In this document: positions 32,122-45,532 of the stretch, in pieces | Layout of the letters: each line of letters starts with the position of its first letter | Position numbering within the stretch: position 1 is the first letter of the stretch | Origin: Agrostemma githago | Taxonomy: Eukaryota; Streptophyta; Magnoliopsida; Caryophyllales; Caryophyllaceae | Reading direction: 5' to 3' | Assembly (NCBI GenBank): GCA_958450325.1 | Contig: OY288243.1 | Coordinates: forward strand, 38,166,878 to 38,230,877 | Length of the DNA: 64,000 nucleotides | The notes under the pieces: generated by a model | The model's input: only the letters and a program-made list of their open reading frames with translations | Databases searched by the model: none | Told to the model about the DNA's origin: nothing | Made by a program: the position numbers and the translations under genes

Positions 32122-32769
32122 GAGCCCCCACTCTGACTGAGGCTTGGACAGGGCAAAAGTCAGAGTAGGTACCAGGCCAATCAAAGATTAAGACCTGGCA
32201 GACTTCCGATCGGGTCGTTTAAAGTCCATTAGACCTGCGTGAAGGGCCCGCCGGCCATGGATTAGAAATGTACCTGAGCTGATGATAACTCCGTGGGGGA
32301 TTGAACTCGTCGTATAAGACTTTTGGTGTGCCTATATATGGGCTCGTCTTGTTAAATGCCGCTGGGGAGTTATGCGAATTGCACGGTCCTGCTTGAGTCG
32401 TCCTGTACATATTTATGCAAAGTTGCAAAGTTTTGCATGTAACATTTGTAGGAAAATGACTCGCGCTTGGAAATAAAAATTTTGAGAAAGGTTTTGAATT
32501 TTTTGAGTTTATAGGAGTCTTTGAAAATTAGAGAATTTCGACTCTGAAAAGGAATAGGAATGCTCGGGATGACTTAGCTAGATCCCAGGATAAGGATTGT
32601 ATGCTAAATACTCTAGGATTGGGAATCCTAAGGTGAGGAGGAGAATTTGGTTTTATGCTATAAATACCCTCTTCTTGCTTCATAAATTCTCACAATTCCC
32701 ACAATTCCCTCTCTTCCTTAAAGAAAAACAAGCCCTAAGAAATTTATTCTTTCTTTTAGAAATCCAATT
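32122..32769. other. E1 3' untranslated region and upstream of its opposite-strand ORF
   Basis: Same plan as 15523-16187 in E3: polypurine tract at the LTR border, and a plus-strand TATAAATA near 32660 before the ATG at 32770. No other gene. Confidence 0.55.
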
Positions 32770-34471
32770 ATGAGAATCGACCGTTTAAATGGAATGTTGC
32801 AAGAGTGGTCCAAATACTTTAGAGATGCAGATAAGGTCATCCTAAATCAGAATGGCGTTACCCAGTTATTCGTGATCCGCCAGATGCAAGTAGATCGTCA
32901 CTTCTTGGATGCTTGCTTGTCCTATTGGACGATACTTATCACGTTTTTAGTTTTCCTCGAGGCGAGATTTGCCCCATCCCTGAGGAAATTGCTGCTGTAG
33001 GAGGATGAAATCCCATACTTCGCCCTGCTATCCCTTTTTCGGTTCCTGACCCGAGGAGAAAATTACGGGAATTTTTAGGACTTTCTCACATGGAGGTATC
33101 CCGTATGCTGGAAGGAGATACCGTTTCTTTGATCGATCTAGCTGAAAAATTTATGAACCCAGATGACGTCCGTGTCAGGCCGGTCCACAGCCGTAGGGCC
33201 TTTACCTTTTGTATGCTCCATGTCTATGCCTTCGAAGGCCATATGGATTTATTATTTTGCTTGGGCCATGTTAGACTTTTCACTGTGGCTGACCTGATGG
33301 AAACGGAGCACAACCCGGCTTGGTTGATTACAGAAGAGATTATCCAGGGTTTGGATAATCGTAAAAGGGATCCGTCAACCCGATTGACTGGAAGTACCCG
33401 TATTTTACAGGTATGCCGGTTTTTTTGATTTTTTTCCGGTTTTTTTCTGATTTTTCCGGTTTTTCCAATTTTTCGGTTTCTGCGGTTTTTTTCCCGATTT
33501 TCCCGGTTTCTGCGGTTTTCGCGTTTTCCACGTTTTTTTTTGACGTGATTTTGACACTTTTTCGCGATTTTTGATTTTTGCGGGTTTTTCAGCTGTGGCT
33601 GTTCGAGAGGCTATCGATCTTGGATCCTCCCCTAGACGTGAGCCGGTATCAACCCAAACAAGTGATGATGAGGAGACGGACCATTGCCTTTTCTCGCTTT
33701 AACACCCAAAAATACTGGGATGAAGTGCTATCCTTCCATGAAGGCCCATTGATCCGCTGGACCGTCCCATGGTGGCCCATTTATGTCCGGACTGGTTTAG
33801 AGTCTCGAGATAGGGTTCGATATCTGGTAATCCTATCTTTTAGACAGACAATTCACCTCTTTCCCGATCGCATACTTAGGCAATATGGTCGGGCGCAAGA
33901 ATCCCAAGGATCGAGGCAGTCGTGAGTGAATCTACTCAGTTGACGGATGTAATGTGTGACACCTGGATGCAAAGGTGGTATACTCGAGCCACTTGGTCCG
34001 TTCCCAGGAATCCTCATTCGATCTGGGTATCTGACTCTTATGTAAGATGGACAAGAGCTGATTCAGCTAAGGCCCGAGCTGCTTTGAAGACTGACGAGGC
34101 CTTCGACTTGTTGCGTCGGGAACATGCTAAAGATAATAGAAGCTTCGGCAGGTCAGAAAGGAAAATCTAGGACTCAGACTGAAGGGTCCAGTACTAAGGG
34201 TGCACGGGGGAAGGTGAGCCCCCAGACGGATTTAGAAAGGAGACTAGGGCCAAAGCTGGCGGTTAAGGACCGACTTGGTCCTCGAGACAGACTTCCCGAG
34301 CCCGTCAGGGCTCGGCTTGGACCGGTGCAAATGGCAGAAGATCCAAAATCGAAGAAGCGGGTTCGAGCAAAAGAAGTTCCACTTGTGATTAGGGAACGTT
34401 CGCCCCCGCCCCGTCGGCCTCGGGCTCCACGTGACCCGAAAGATAAGGGGAAAGGAAAAATGTACGAGTAG
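32770..34471 (+). pseudogene. Opposite-strand PMD/DUF7745-like ORF of E1, disrupted
   Basis: Homologous to 16188-17912. Exon 1 (32770-33410) is 641 bp, one base short of the 642 bp in E3 and E4. The missing base lies near 32928 (FLDACLSYW region). A TGG-to-TGA change follows near 33006. The splice donor (ACAG|GTATGC) and acceptor (TTTTTCAG|CTG, exon 2 from 33593) are both kept. Exon 2 has further frameshifts near 33920 and 34150, but the basic tail with VIRERSPPPRR is conserved. The damage prevents a full product. Confidence 0.8.
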
Positions 34472-34634
34472 TCTCCTAATTTTATTATTTAAGTATTACT
34501 ACTATTTTTGTGGTGTGATTTTGTTATTTATTTTTTATGTGGTGTATTTCGAAATTCCCGAGTTTATCGGCTTTTCTTATATAATAAAAAAGACATATTA
34601 GTGAATACCGTTCCCGTCTTTTTCGTTATTGCAG

Positions 34635-34702
34635 TGGTTGTACCCTTTTAAGGGGTTGCCTACGTATCCATAATTAATGGAATCAAACCTTCCGTAGTTC
34701 AG
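34635..34702. promoter_or_regulatory. Conserved double hairpin (E1 copy)
   Basis: Same 68-bp layout as 18052-18119: CCCTTTTAAGGGG, then CTACG-TATCCAT-AATTA-ATGGA-CGTAG pairing. It lies between the opposite-strand stop (34471) and the pol stop (34868). Confidence 0.65.
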
Positions 34703-34867
34703 AAGTATTTTTGCAATTTTTCGAAATACATCAAGATTATTAATTCGAGATGTGCAACGGTAGGATAAGTAATCCTAACTTATCGACTTGCTAAAAGAAA
34801 AAAATCTTTGAAAACTTATAAAAAGAAAATTTGTTATAAATTTTTGCAAATGACATTGAGATAGGGC

Positions 34868-37800
34868 TTATGGGTAGTAACGCTTCAGTTGGTCCAAGTT
34901 TGTTGGGTTGACGAACTCGTTCCCGTCCAAGTCTGTCAGAATTACTGCTCCTCCCGAAAGGATTTTCTTCACTAGATACGGCCCAACCCAATTGGGTTTG
35001 AATTTTCCCCTTGGGTCAACTGGTAGTAAAGCTCGAACAGATTTTAGGACTAGATCGCCCTCTTTGATATTTCTGGGCCTAACCCTTTTGTTAAAAGCCC
35101 GTTGGATCCTTTTCTGATATATCTGAATATTATTCAGGGCCCGAGATCGCCGTTCGTCTAAGAGAACTAGTGAGTCATATCGGGCTTGGACCCAATCTGC
35201 TTCAGGTACCTGACTCTCGAGTAGAATTCTGAGGGATGGCACTTCTAGCTCGACTGGCTGGACTGCTTCCATTCCATATGTCAAATAGTATGGAGTTGCT
35301 CCGGTTGCAGTTCGAATTGATGTCCGATACCCCCATAAGGCGAAGGGTATCTCGTCGGGCCAGTCCCGGTAATTCTTAGCCTTCTTTTTAAGTGTGGTGA
35401 CAATTTCTTATTGGCTGCCTCCACCGCTCCATTTGTTTGGGGACGGTAAGGCGACGATGTATGCCTTTTAATCTTGTACTTTTCCAGCAAAGTGGCAGTT
35501 TCAGCTTGAAAATGGGTCCCGTGATCACTGATGAACTCGTGCGGAATCCCGTATCGACATATAATCTTGTTTTGGATGAACTTAGCCACGTGTTTGGCAT
35601 TCAAGATCCGGTATGATTCGGCTTCGACCCATTTAGTGAAGTAGTCGATAGCCACTAGGATGAAGCAGTGACCTCCCGTCCCGGAAGGGTTCACTTTCCC
35701 AATTATATCAATTCCCCATGTTGAGAATGGCCATGGTGATGCCATTGTATATAATAGGGAAGAAGGCATATGCTGTACATTGGCGAAAATCTGACAGTTA
35801 TGGCAGTGTTTGACATATAACTGACAGTCAGTTTCCATGCTATTCCAATAATAGCCGAGTCTCGTGATTTTCCGGGCCAACATATGGGCGTTTTGTCATC
35901 ATATGCGGACCATTTTCACCATCATGTACTTCAGCCATGACTCTTTCGGCTCGCGTTTTGTCAATGCATAGGAGTAAAGCCCCCTGTGCTGTCTTCTTAT
36001 ATAACTGTTCATCGTCTGTGCGGATGAACTGAGTTGCCCATCTTCGTAGAGCTTTCTTGGCCCGGTTTTCAGCTCCCGGAGGATATTCCCCTGACGTTAA
36101 GTAGGTTAGAATAGCTTGATAACAAGGTTCTGGATCAGTTATCTCAATATCTTGGATAGCGTGGATGTATGTCGGCTCGGACCGTCTTTCGATGCAAATG
36201 GGCATGCTGGTTAGATGTGTTGTGATATTCAGTAAATATGCTAATTTTAAGAGAGCATCTGCAAACTGGTTTTCTTCCCGAGGCAGATAGATGTACTCTA
36301 CCTTTTGGAATTGTTTTTTGAGAACCCTTACTCGTGCTTGGTAAGCCACGAGATTTGCGTTCCGAGTCTTCCATTTTTGTAGGGCTTGATTTATGACTAA
36401 AGATGAGTCACCGTGGACCCGGAGGTTTGTTACTCCTAAATCGGCAGCGGCTTGCATTCCGTGAATGCACGCTTCATACTCGGCTGCGTTGTTAGTTACG
36501 TCAAAATCTAGCTTGATAGATAACGGGGTGTGTTTCCCTTGTGGCGAGATTAACAAAATCCCGACACCAAATCCTCGGAAGTTTGACGCCCCATCAAAAT
36601 ATAAATCCCATGTTTCGGTGTCAGTATAGAATATATCTTCATCTGGGAAGGCCCAAGTATCGGTGTGTTCTTCTTCGGATATCGGGCTATCAGCGAGGAA
36701 TTCGGCTACTACCCGGCCCTTGATGGCTTTCAATGGTACGAACTTGAGGTCAAACTCAGCTAACATTAAAGTCCATCTGGATATGCGGTCGTTGAGGATG
36801 GGCTTCTCGAATAGATACTTGATTGGATCCATTTTGGATAGCACATATACCTCGTGACTAAGCATATAGTGTCGGAGCTTTTTAGTGGCCCATACTAAAG
36901 CTAGACACGTCTTCTCGAGCATTGTGTACTTGCATTCGTATTCTAAGAACTTTTTACTGATGTAGTAAATAGCCCGTTCTCCAGAATCGACCGTCTGGGG
37001 TAGCATAGCGCCCATGGCCGTCTCGGTCGTTGTTAGGTAAAACGACAGAGGCAAACCATGCTGAGGTGGCATTAACACCGGTGGAAAGGATAGAATCTCC
37101 TTGATCTTATCGAAGGCCATTTGACATTTGTCGTCCCATGGTGTTCGTTCTCCTATCTTCAGTTTCTTGAAAATGGGCTCACATACCATGGTTAGCTTTG
37201 AAATAAACCGGTTGATATATTGGACCTTCCCGAGAAACCCCCTTATCTTCTTTTCGGTCTTAGGCGGTTGCATCTCGGTAATGGCTTTGATCTTTGCTGG
37301 GTCAACTTCGATGCCACGCTGGCTGACAATGTGGCCCAGTAGCTTGCCCGATGTTACCCCGAAACTGCATTTTTGAGGGTTTAACCTCATGTTGTACTTG
37401 CGTAGTCGGGTGAAGAACTTCCTTAGGGCCGCAATGTGCCCGTTTCGGTCCTTGGATTTGACGATCATGTCGTCCACGTAGACCTCCACTTCCTTGTGCA
37501 TCATGTCATGCAATAAAGTGGTGGCGGTCCGTTGATAAGTGGCACCGGCGTTGATAAGCCCAAATGGCATCACGGTATAGCAGTAAGGCCCCCAAGGTGT
37601 GATGAAGGTAGTCTTACTCATGTCTTCTTCCGCCATTTTGATCTGATTATATCCGGCATACCCGTCCATGAATGATAGAAGGGCATGGTCGGCCGTGTTA
37701 TCCACCAGTATATTGATGTGTGGCAACGGAAAATCGTGTTTTGGGCTGGCCTTATTAAGGTCCCGAAAGTCTACACATACTCAGACTTTGCCATCTTTTT

Positions 37801-40800
37801 TGGGTACTGGTACTATGTTCGCAACCCAGTCTGGATATTCAGGCACTTAGATAAAGCCCGCTTTGAATTGTTTATCGACTTCTTCCTTGACTTTGAGAGA
37901 CCATTCGGGCCTCATTCTTTGAAGTTTCTGTTTTACCGGCTTATACCCGTCTTTGATGGGTATTCGGTGTTCAGCTATCTCCCAGTCTATTCCCGGCATG
38001 TCCTTGTAGAACCATGCAAAGACGTCTTTGAATTCGTGGAGGAGATCCGTGAATTGTTGTTTCTCCCCGGGATCTAAAGATAGGCCTAACTTAAGCATCT
38101 AAGGTTCTAAAGGGGTTCCTACGTTGATGGAATCAGTTTCTTCGATTACCGAATTTCGGGACTCCCTTTGTTCGAGTTGTTCGATTAGATGCGGAGGCAG
38201 CGGTACCTGTTCGTCGGGTTTCTCAATGTCATTGCAAGTAAGATTTTTGAAAATGCTTTGAAAATAAGACAAGTCGTAAGCAGAACGGTTATCGTTATTA
38301 TTGATAGTGAATTCTGAAAATAGCTCGAAGAGAGCTGCCATCTGATCGTTGGTCAGTGGCGGGATAGGGAGAGCCCTCGGGACAGACTCCGGGGCTCCCG
38401 ATGGTGTGACTAAAGAAGGGAGAGGAGTTACAGACTCGATCCTAGTACTGGACCCTCTAGACTTCGACTCAGACTCCGACTCTGACTCTGACTCGGACTC
38501 GGACTCAGATTCGGCACCATGCATATCTCCTTCACCAGTAGTTATCTAGTAGACTCGACCCTGACTGTCGGTCCACTTAGTTGTCTTCCTCCAAGCTCTC
38601 TTCCCAGTGTCGGCACCAACTTCAGAGATCAGCTTAGTTGGATCGAACCTGCTGCTGCGGAGAATCAAGCTGACTAACTCCTGTTTAGGGGTCGGGACGA
38701 CCTTGTCTTCCCCGAATAGGAGTCCTAGGATGGGTTCAGTATTACTTGTGCCCACCTTTGATTCGGCCTGGATAAAGGCAAAGATATCATCCGGGATGAA
38801 ATTGCATTCCCGAGCCAACTTGGTCTCGGGATATGAGATGGTGGGCTGATAGAGGCCCACTTGAACAGCTCCGAACACTGGAGTGACGAACGTGACTGCC
38901 TCTATTTCATCCATGTGTCGTGGCGTCATAGTGTAACCCAGACCGAGGCAGGATGGCTCGTCGTTTAGGACCTCGATAATCTTCCCAGCTGGAAGATAGG
39001 GCCTTGATGTAACTCCTGGTAGGTAACCCTGATTTTGTAGCATCGTATCGATGCTAGTGGTGAAATAGGGTCGGAAGAAGTATTCTTCCTCGATCGTTCC
39101 CATGAAGTTGAAACCTCGTGGGTCAGCCTGGCCTGCCGTGTTGCAACTTGACACGGTTATAGGGGTAGCTTCGAGGGTAACGATCCCATCTTGTAAAGGT
39201 AGCTTGACCTTCCTGTGAAGGGTGGAAGACACTGCTTTGACCGCGTGAATCCATGGTCTTCCAAGTAGCAGATTGAAAGATGAAGTGACATCGATCACCT
39301 GAAATTCTAACTCCTTCTCGATCGGGCCTGTTATGATTGTTAGCTTAACGGCCCCAGCAACTGGTTTTGGGCTCCCATAAAAAACCTGGATAGTTTGTGC
39401 AGTCGGAAGGTAGTCAGCCTCGGTAATGCCGAGGGCCTTAGCTGTCCTCAAAGGAAGGACGTTTACTGCAGACCCATCATCAATTAGGGTCATTGGAAGA
39501 TATTTATTTCGGCAGATCACCGTGATATATAGGGCCAAGTTATCGGTGGCCCCGAACGGTGGAAGATCGGACTCGGAGAAAGTGATAAGTGGGCCTTCTC
39601 CTTTGGACTTGCCCTTGAGGTGTGGCAAGATAGTGGCTACCATCTCGGTGGGGGTAACCGATGAGTCAACCTTGATTTCATCAAGAGCCCTAGTAAGTCC
39701 TGGCCGATGCTCCCGAGAACTAACCAAAAGTTGCCATATAGTAATATCAGTTCGGACCCTCTTTAGTTGTCTGACTAGGACCGTGTCAGCGTTTGGCTCT
39801 TCGGGAGTGAGTTCCGTCCTGGAAGGTTCAGTGACGGTTTCCGGAGTGGCGAGACCGACCGTGATGGTGTGTGCGCCGGCCAGGGCTCTGGCTTTAGATT
39901 TCCGGATTTCTTCGATGGTGACGGGGACAGCTTCTCCCTTGGCCAGATAAACATCATCTTCATCGTCGTTCCATATTCCGTTGATTTGGGGAATGAAAGG
40001 GGAAATGAGATGAGAGCAATTGACTACTTCTCCAGTAAAAATGGCGTGAGTAGCAAGAGAATTATTTTTGTTACTCGGCTTCTCACTGGGTAGTGGTATC
40101 TTCCCACTTTCGATCAGATCTTGAATGAGATGCTTCAACTTCCAGCATTTCTCAGTGTCGTGCCCGTTGCCTTGGTGATAGTGGCAATAGGCTTGAATGT
40201 TGTAGCTCTTCGACCGCTTTTCCACGGGAACCTCTGGAATTGGGCCTATCGTTTGGATTAGGCCTTTTGAAGACAGCCTTTGTAAGGCATTAGCATAGGT
40301 TGTCCCTATGTCAGTGAATACCCGATTTGAAGTATTCTTTTTGGTCTAGGTGTCTAATGAGTTAACCTCGTCGAAGATGCTTCGGGCCGCCGTTGTAGTT
40401 GCGGGCTTGCTGGAGGACGAACTGGCTCCTTGATACCCCTTGGTAGAGGCCTTAGTAAGGTTCTCTAGCCTTAGATCGTCTTCAATTCTCGTACCCATTT
40501 CGGTCAAAGTGGCGAAGTCGGGTATGATGGCGTACCGGAGATGGACTCGGTAAGCGGGGAGGAGGTTTTTGACAAAGGTCTCCACTAGCACTTTTTCGCT
40601 GGGCTTCTCCACCAGCTTCACCCTTTCAGTCCTCCACCTTTGAAGGTATTTGGTGAAACCCTCCTTAGGCTCTTGGGCCATAACTTCCAGAGTACGCATG
40701 GTAGTCTGGATTTCAGCATTATCCGCGTTGTTTCGCGAGAATTCCATTGCAACATCGTCCCAGGTTTTGTATTTCTTGGGATCAAGCCTGTAGTACCAGG

Positions 40801-41225
40801 CTTTCGTGTTTTTTTTCCAGAGAGGAAGCAAAGAGATGTTTGAACATGGTCGATTTGACCCCCTTAACAGCCATAAAGTCTTTGAAAGCCCGAATATGGA
40901 GTACCGGGTCTTCAGTTCCGTCAAACATTGGCAAGCCCGTTAAGTTGAGGTTAGCGGGCAGTTCATCAGTTAAGGGCGAATAAGTACGAGCATTTTCCGT
41001 GAGGATGGTGTTTCTGTTGGTCGAGTGGACCTGTTCTTGCAACTTTTGGACCGCGCCGGCCAATGCGGCCAACGGTCCGTCACCTTCGATCGAAGCATTG
41101 GGGGTTCCTTGTTCCACGGCACTTACCCGAATGACGATGGCAATCTGGTCCTCCCTCATTTGTCGCAATTGGTCTTGGATTTTGGTCAACGAAGCTGTCA
41201 ACTCATCGATGGCTTCTTTCGTCAT
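34868..41225 (-). pseudogene. E1 Gag-Pol polyprotein, disrupted
   Basis: Colinear with the E3 polyprotein and recognisable throughout: Gag (41225-40346), knuckle and protease (40225-38546, with LIDDGSAVN), Ser-Glu linker (about 38460-38515), reverse transcriptase and both RNase H domains (38098-35840, with VYVDDM and WDLYFDGAS) and integrase (35883-34868). It is broken by frameshifts near 40800, 35860 and 35400 and by stops near 40345, 38545, 38098, 37846 and 37780. It could not make a polyprotein, although its LTRs could still be mobilised by an intact relative. Confidence 0.92.
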
Positions 41226-42288
41226 GGTTATTCGAGTGAAGGGTGGCGTGTCTGTAAGAACACCGCGTAATCAGCAACTTAACCCGAATCCTAAAAAAGT
41301 ACATCCCGAGCAAGGGAAAAGAAGAAGAAGACTAAGACGGTAATGACTCGGAAAAGACATCTAGACGGGTGACTCGTGGAAAGGTGGGCCTTCCTCAGGA
41401 TCCAGCTATGTGAGCTGGGCCCTATTCGAAGGAAGGTTCACGTGAGACATTCCCAGACTTTAGACTCGATTGTGTAAGTGGGCCAACCTTTGCAGGAGTA
41501 TGTCCTACGTAGGTGGGCCTTGCCTTAGTAAAATAAGGTGGACTGGGATAGGGGGAAACTCGTGATGTAAGATCGATAGAGTTTCGACGCTAGAGACTTC
41601 GACGACTTATGACACGACCCGACACTGCTAAATACGGGAAGTCTAAGAAGAGGAAGTTTTGAAATATTTTTTTTTTAAAGCCCGAAAAATCCGGGAAGAA
41701 CCGGCCCTTTTTTTCGAGAAGAACGGAAAAGGCGGACCGGTCGAAGGTTTGAAAACTTCGAAAATAATTTCGAGTTTCAAATTGGGCATAATACAGGCTA
41801 GAAAAAGGCTATTTTGAGTAAAATCATAAGTCCTAAATTCGGTATATGTCCGGGTTTTTTAAATTAGATATTTTGAAAAGGATGCAAATTTTTTGAAAAT
41901 GACGGTTTTTGAAAAAGATGTGGATCAAGTAGCACGTAGTCATGGAAACAGTATAATGACACCATGTATGCTCTTAAGCTAGGTCTCGGTCTGTCTATTA
42001 GGGTCTATACCAGTGTACATAGCCTATTCGAGAATCGGGGCGAACTTCCTAAGTCGAATTGAACTTAGAACATGCCGTAAAACCCATACGAATCTGCTAT
42101 GCACACCTTTTGACATATCCAATTTGGACTACATCAATGGTATAGTGGGACGTCGGTCACCAGTACCGGCCCGGGAAAAATGGGGTTATGCGTGAACCGT
42201 AAAACTTAAACGCGTATTGTACTTGTCAAACGATTTCTATTCGAGTCTCACCCTAAGGATGCCGATGGTAAGTCACACATCAGTTCGA
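41226..42288 (-). other. E1 5' untranslated leader
   Basis: Non-coding; parallels 24586-25655 of E3, sharing blocks next to gag and next to the primer site. Confidence 0.6.
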
Positions 42289-42306
42289 TCCCCAGCGGAG
42301 TCGCCA
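42289..42306 (-). promoter_or_regulatory. E1 primer binding site
   Basis: Minus-strand TGGCGACTCCGCTGGGGA, three bases from the 5' LTR, identical to the E3 site. Confidence 0.85.
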
Positions 42307-42309
42307 AAT

Positions 42310-44708
42310 TGTGGACATGACATAGGTCCACCCCGACGCAGCCACGCGCGGGTTTGGGGAGGCGAATGAATCTCCATATGAGAATGGATCGAATTGAAAT
42401 TTAAATCGAAGTTGGAGTCGCCACCGAACTTTGTGGGAGTTCGGGCCCGTTCGAACCCACTCTATGTCGTAGTGGGCCGTGTACAAAATACAGCCCATTT
42501 CCGATGTCAGAGTTTATTGGGTTCGTCCCTTAGCATTTGATACCGATACCGACTTGATCGGATATCATGTATTGAATGACTCTCGTTGCCAATGGTTCCG
42601 GACATCTGGAAACCGAGGTTCTGAGTAAGGGGTGAGGGTACGTGTTGGGAAGTTCACAAATAACACCCAACCCCGCCCGCATATTAGCGGCCTCTACTAG
42701 GATATCGTTTGATTTTTGAATACGCGCGTTAGTTGAACGATGAATGATATGCAAACATTGTTTTCCTAAGCATGTGAATAATTGAATAGGTTGCTAAGTC
42801 GTTTAATGCATGAAAATTAACATCAAAGTTGTATTTAGCATGCGAGGTTCGTTTTAGTATAATAAAACAAAAGATGAGAAGAGATGCTAAGAAGATGAAC
42901 AAATGTGTTAGTAACGATTGAATAAATCGAATGAAAATACGAATGCAATTAATAATGTAAAAATATATCGAGATCTGAAATATCGCTAAAAAGACGTTGT
43001 TTTGTCGAAAAAACGATGTTCGAAAAAAAAGGAAAGGTCGCGTTCCAGCCTGCCGGGCGACTCGCCCGAGTAGGCGACCCACCCGGGACGCGCGCGACTC
43101 GCGTCCCCGTTTGTTTTCGAAATTGATTTTTTTTGAAAAAGCGATGATTTCATTAAATCGCGTACAAATATTGCACAATTTGCACCCAATTTAGTATTCT
43201 CGACGGTTATGAAATCGATATCGTTTATTCGGAAAAGATAAAAAAAAGTTTTAAGAAAAATCGTTTTGTAGAAAAAACGATGTTTAGGAAAAATTGGGAA
43301 AAACGACAAAAGGCCGCGGAATTAGGCCTCCACGCGAGCCGCCTGGGAGTGGCGCGGCTCGCGTGGACTGCTGTCCGGTTCGGTTGTTTTCGAGAAATTG
43401 TTAATTTCGACAGATCGCGTATAAATATGAATTAGTTTATACTCGATCTATGCTTTCGATATTCGTCGTATTGGATATTCGATTATGAAATCGATATCGA
43501 ATATTCGGAATGATTTTTAGAAAAGTTTTTCTATAAAATTGTTTGAAAAGAATTTGAACGGAAAAAAATGTTAGTTCTCTCCGCGTTAGAATCGTTGTAT
43601 TTTGTAAAAAAGTAACGATTTTTAGCATCAACGAGATTAATTTAATTCTTTTAATACGATATTCGACTAGAGAATCGGTATCGTATTTTTACGAATATTC
43701 GTTATATGAAAATAGTTTTAGTAATATCGATATTAGAGATAATGAAAATGCGACGAAAGACCCGTAATAAAAAAAAAATCAACCGACGACGACGCGAGAC
43801 GAAAAAAACGAGAAGAAGGAGAGAAGAGAAGAGAAGTCGGGTTTGGTTACATTCTCAACCTACATGCTCTTGTTGACTCGGATCGGGGCTCCTCGGATTG
43901 TAGCTAAGGCACGGGAGCGTCGGATTAATGTAGGTGAGTTGGTGGTTGTTTGGCTCGGATGTGAAGGGTGACGGGTATAGGGGGGCCGGTTCCTTCGATT
44001 TTGGAGGTAGAATGTCGGGAATTGTATGTGTCGTTGTATGAAAACGTGTGTGAATAATGTGTATGAAAATTGCCGTCCTTTATGATCGATGCTAAAGGTT
44101 CCTATTTATAGAAGTAGAGGTAGCCTTGCTTGTACGACAAGAAATACCAATCGGGATAGAAAATGTAAGAAGTTGTGAGGAACGAGAATTCCGTTACTTG
44201 GCAAAGAAGAAAGGGAATCCCGGTTTGGGAAGGGGAGCTCGGCTGAAAACAGGCCACTCGGCCGAGTGTCCTAAGCTCGGTCAAATGCTCGATTCGGTTT
44301 TCGGATAGAATTCCTACTTGAGATCGAATTCTACCTTTAACGGAATTGTTTAATATTGGTGTAGCTGATTTTTGGGGAGTTTGAGCTCGAGTCGGTCACG
44401 TGAGGTGACACGGTTGACCCGTAGTCTCGGGAAGATATCTTTGACTGGGTTTGACTCGGTCGCTAAAAGATGGTTTTGCCCCTGGTGTCGGATTCGACCC
44501 ATATTAGTCTCATTTGACTCGAAGCGACCTGCTGGGCCTGGTTTAAAGGTTGGTTTTGCGAAATTTGTATTCCTTAAAAAGCCCAAGCTAAATATCCATG
44601 ATTTCGAGCCCATTTCCGAGTACGTTAAAGGATGTTTGCGTCCGATCATCATCGGGTGTTTGTCGGGAACTGCTTTAGACACCTGGCAGTAAAATGTGGG
44701 TATCTACA
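42310..44708 (-). repeat. E1 right (5') LTR
   Basis: 2399 bp, TGTGGACATG to GTATCTACA. The CACCCTCAACCTACATG block is present with one change at 43850-43866. A deletion of about 28 bp near 43205, relative to the left LTR, removes one palindromic subrepeat. Confidence 0.9.
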
Positions 44709-44713
44709 CTAAC

Positions 44714-45532
44714 TTTAACTTTTTGGATATCGTGAAATCTAACATTTTTGAATTACAATTTAAGAGCTTTATACTTCACTTTTATTTTATCGTTGGTTGA
44801 TATTTATATTTAGATCTGTTTCAAAATGCTTTAATAATTTATCTTAAATTATTTCGAAATTATTTCAATTTTTGATTTTCAGGCAATCGGAATTATATGA
44901 AGAATTTCATATTTCCAAATACTTCAATTTCTATAGGAGTATTATGTTAAGCGTTTTAACATTGTCGAAATTATTTTGTATGTTCAAGTTTGATAACATT
45001 TTTGAAAACTTTCATAATTACTTTGATAACATTTTCGAAATTTTAATGTTTTGAAAATTGGTTTTCGTTTTATTGTTGGTGGACTTTTGAATCTGTTATT
45101 GAAAATTTTGACGGTTGGTTCGATTTTTATTGCTAACTACAAAATTTGATTTCTCCAAACTAAATTTTGTTTCTTCATAAAAGTAAATATTATCGAATTT
45201 CCTAATCAAATTGTTTAATTTTGTTTTGAAAATGTTTTCGGTTACCCTGTTTCCTTCAAGTTTGTTTACAAATGTTATTCAACAATATTATTTTATCAAA
45301 TGACTTTACTTTACGATTTCATTAACTAAAAGATTTTTAAATTCCGGGTAGCTTAGCCCAATTCCTCTTGGAATAAATATTTGCATTTGTATCACTTTAA
45401 AAGTTGTTAAATTTTCTTTTATAGCAAAATTTTTGTGCGATTTGTATCCTCATCTTTTCGAATAAAATAATCTTGATTTCTTTCAGCTTATTCTTAGTTT
45501 CGAGGACGAAACTTTCTTTTAGTGGGGAGGAT
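44714..45532 (+). other. 3' interior of the Tekay/Del-like element and polypurine tract
   Basis: AT-rich with no coding region. It ends with CGAGGACGAAAC (45500-45512) and the purine tract AGTGGGGAGGAT (45521-45532) that primes plus-strand synthesis next to the right LTR. Confidence 0.65.

Larger units (their letters stand above)
11991..44708 (-). mobile_element. E1: decayed Retand-like (Tat lineage) gypsy element
   Basis: Target duplication CTAAC is exact at 11986-11990 and 44709-44713. The plus-strand LTR ends are TG(T/T)(G/T)GACATGACATAGG and GGGTGTCTACA. The left LTR is split (11991-12457 and 30169-32121) by E2 and E3. The right LTR (42310-44708) is the 5' LTR, since pol reads on the minus strand. 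The interior carries a broken gag-pol (41225-34868) and a broken opposite-strand ORF (32770-34471). The LTRs differ at scattered sites and by a 28-bp or so deletion near 43205, so it is older than E3. Confidence 0.9.

Noticed and set aside
39426..39950. 174-residue plus-strand frame opposite E1 protease region
   Set aside because: It is antisense to the decayed gag-pol and not conserved in E3.
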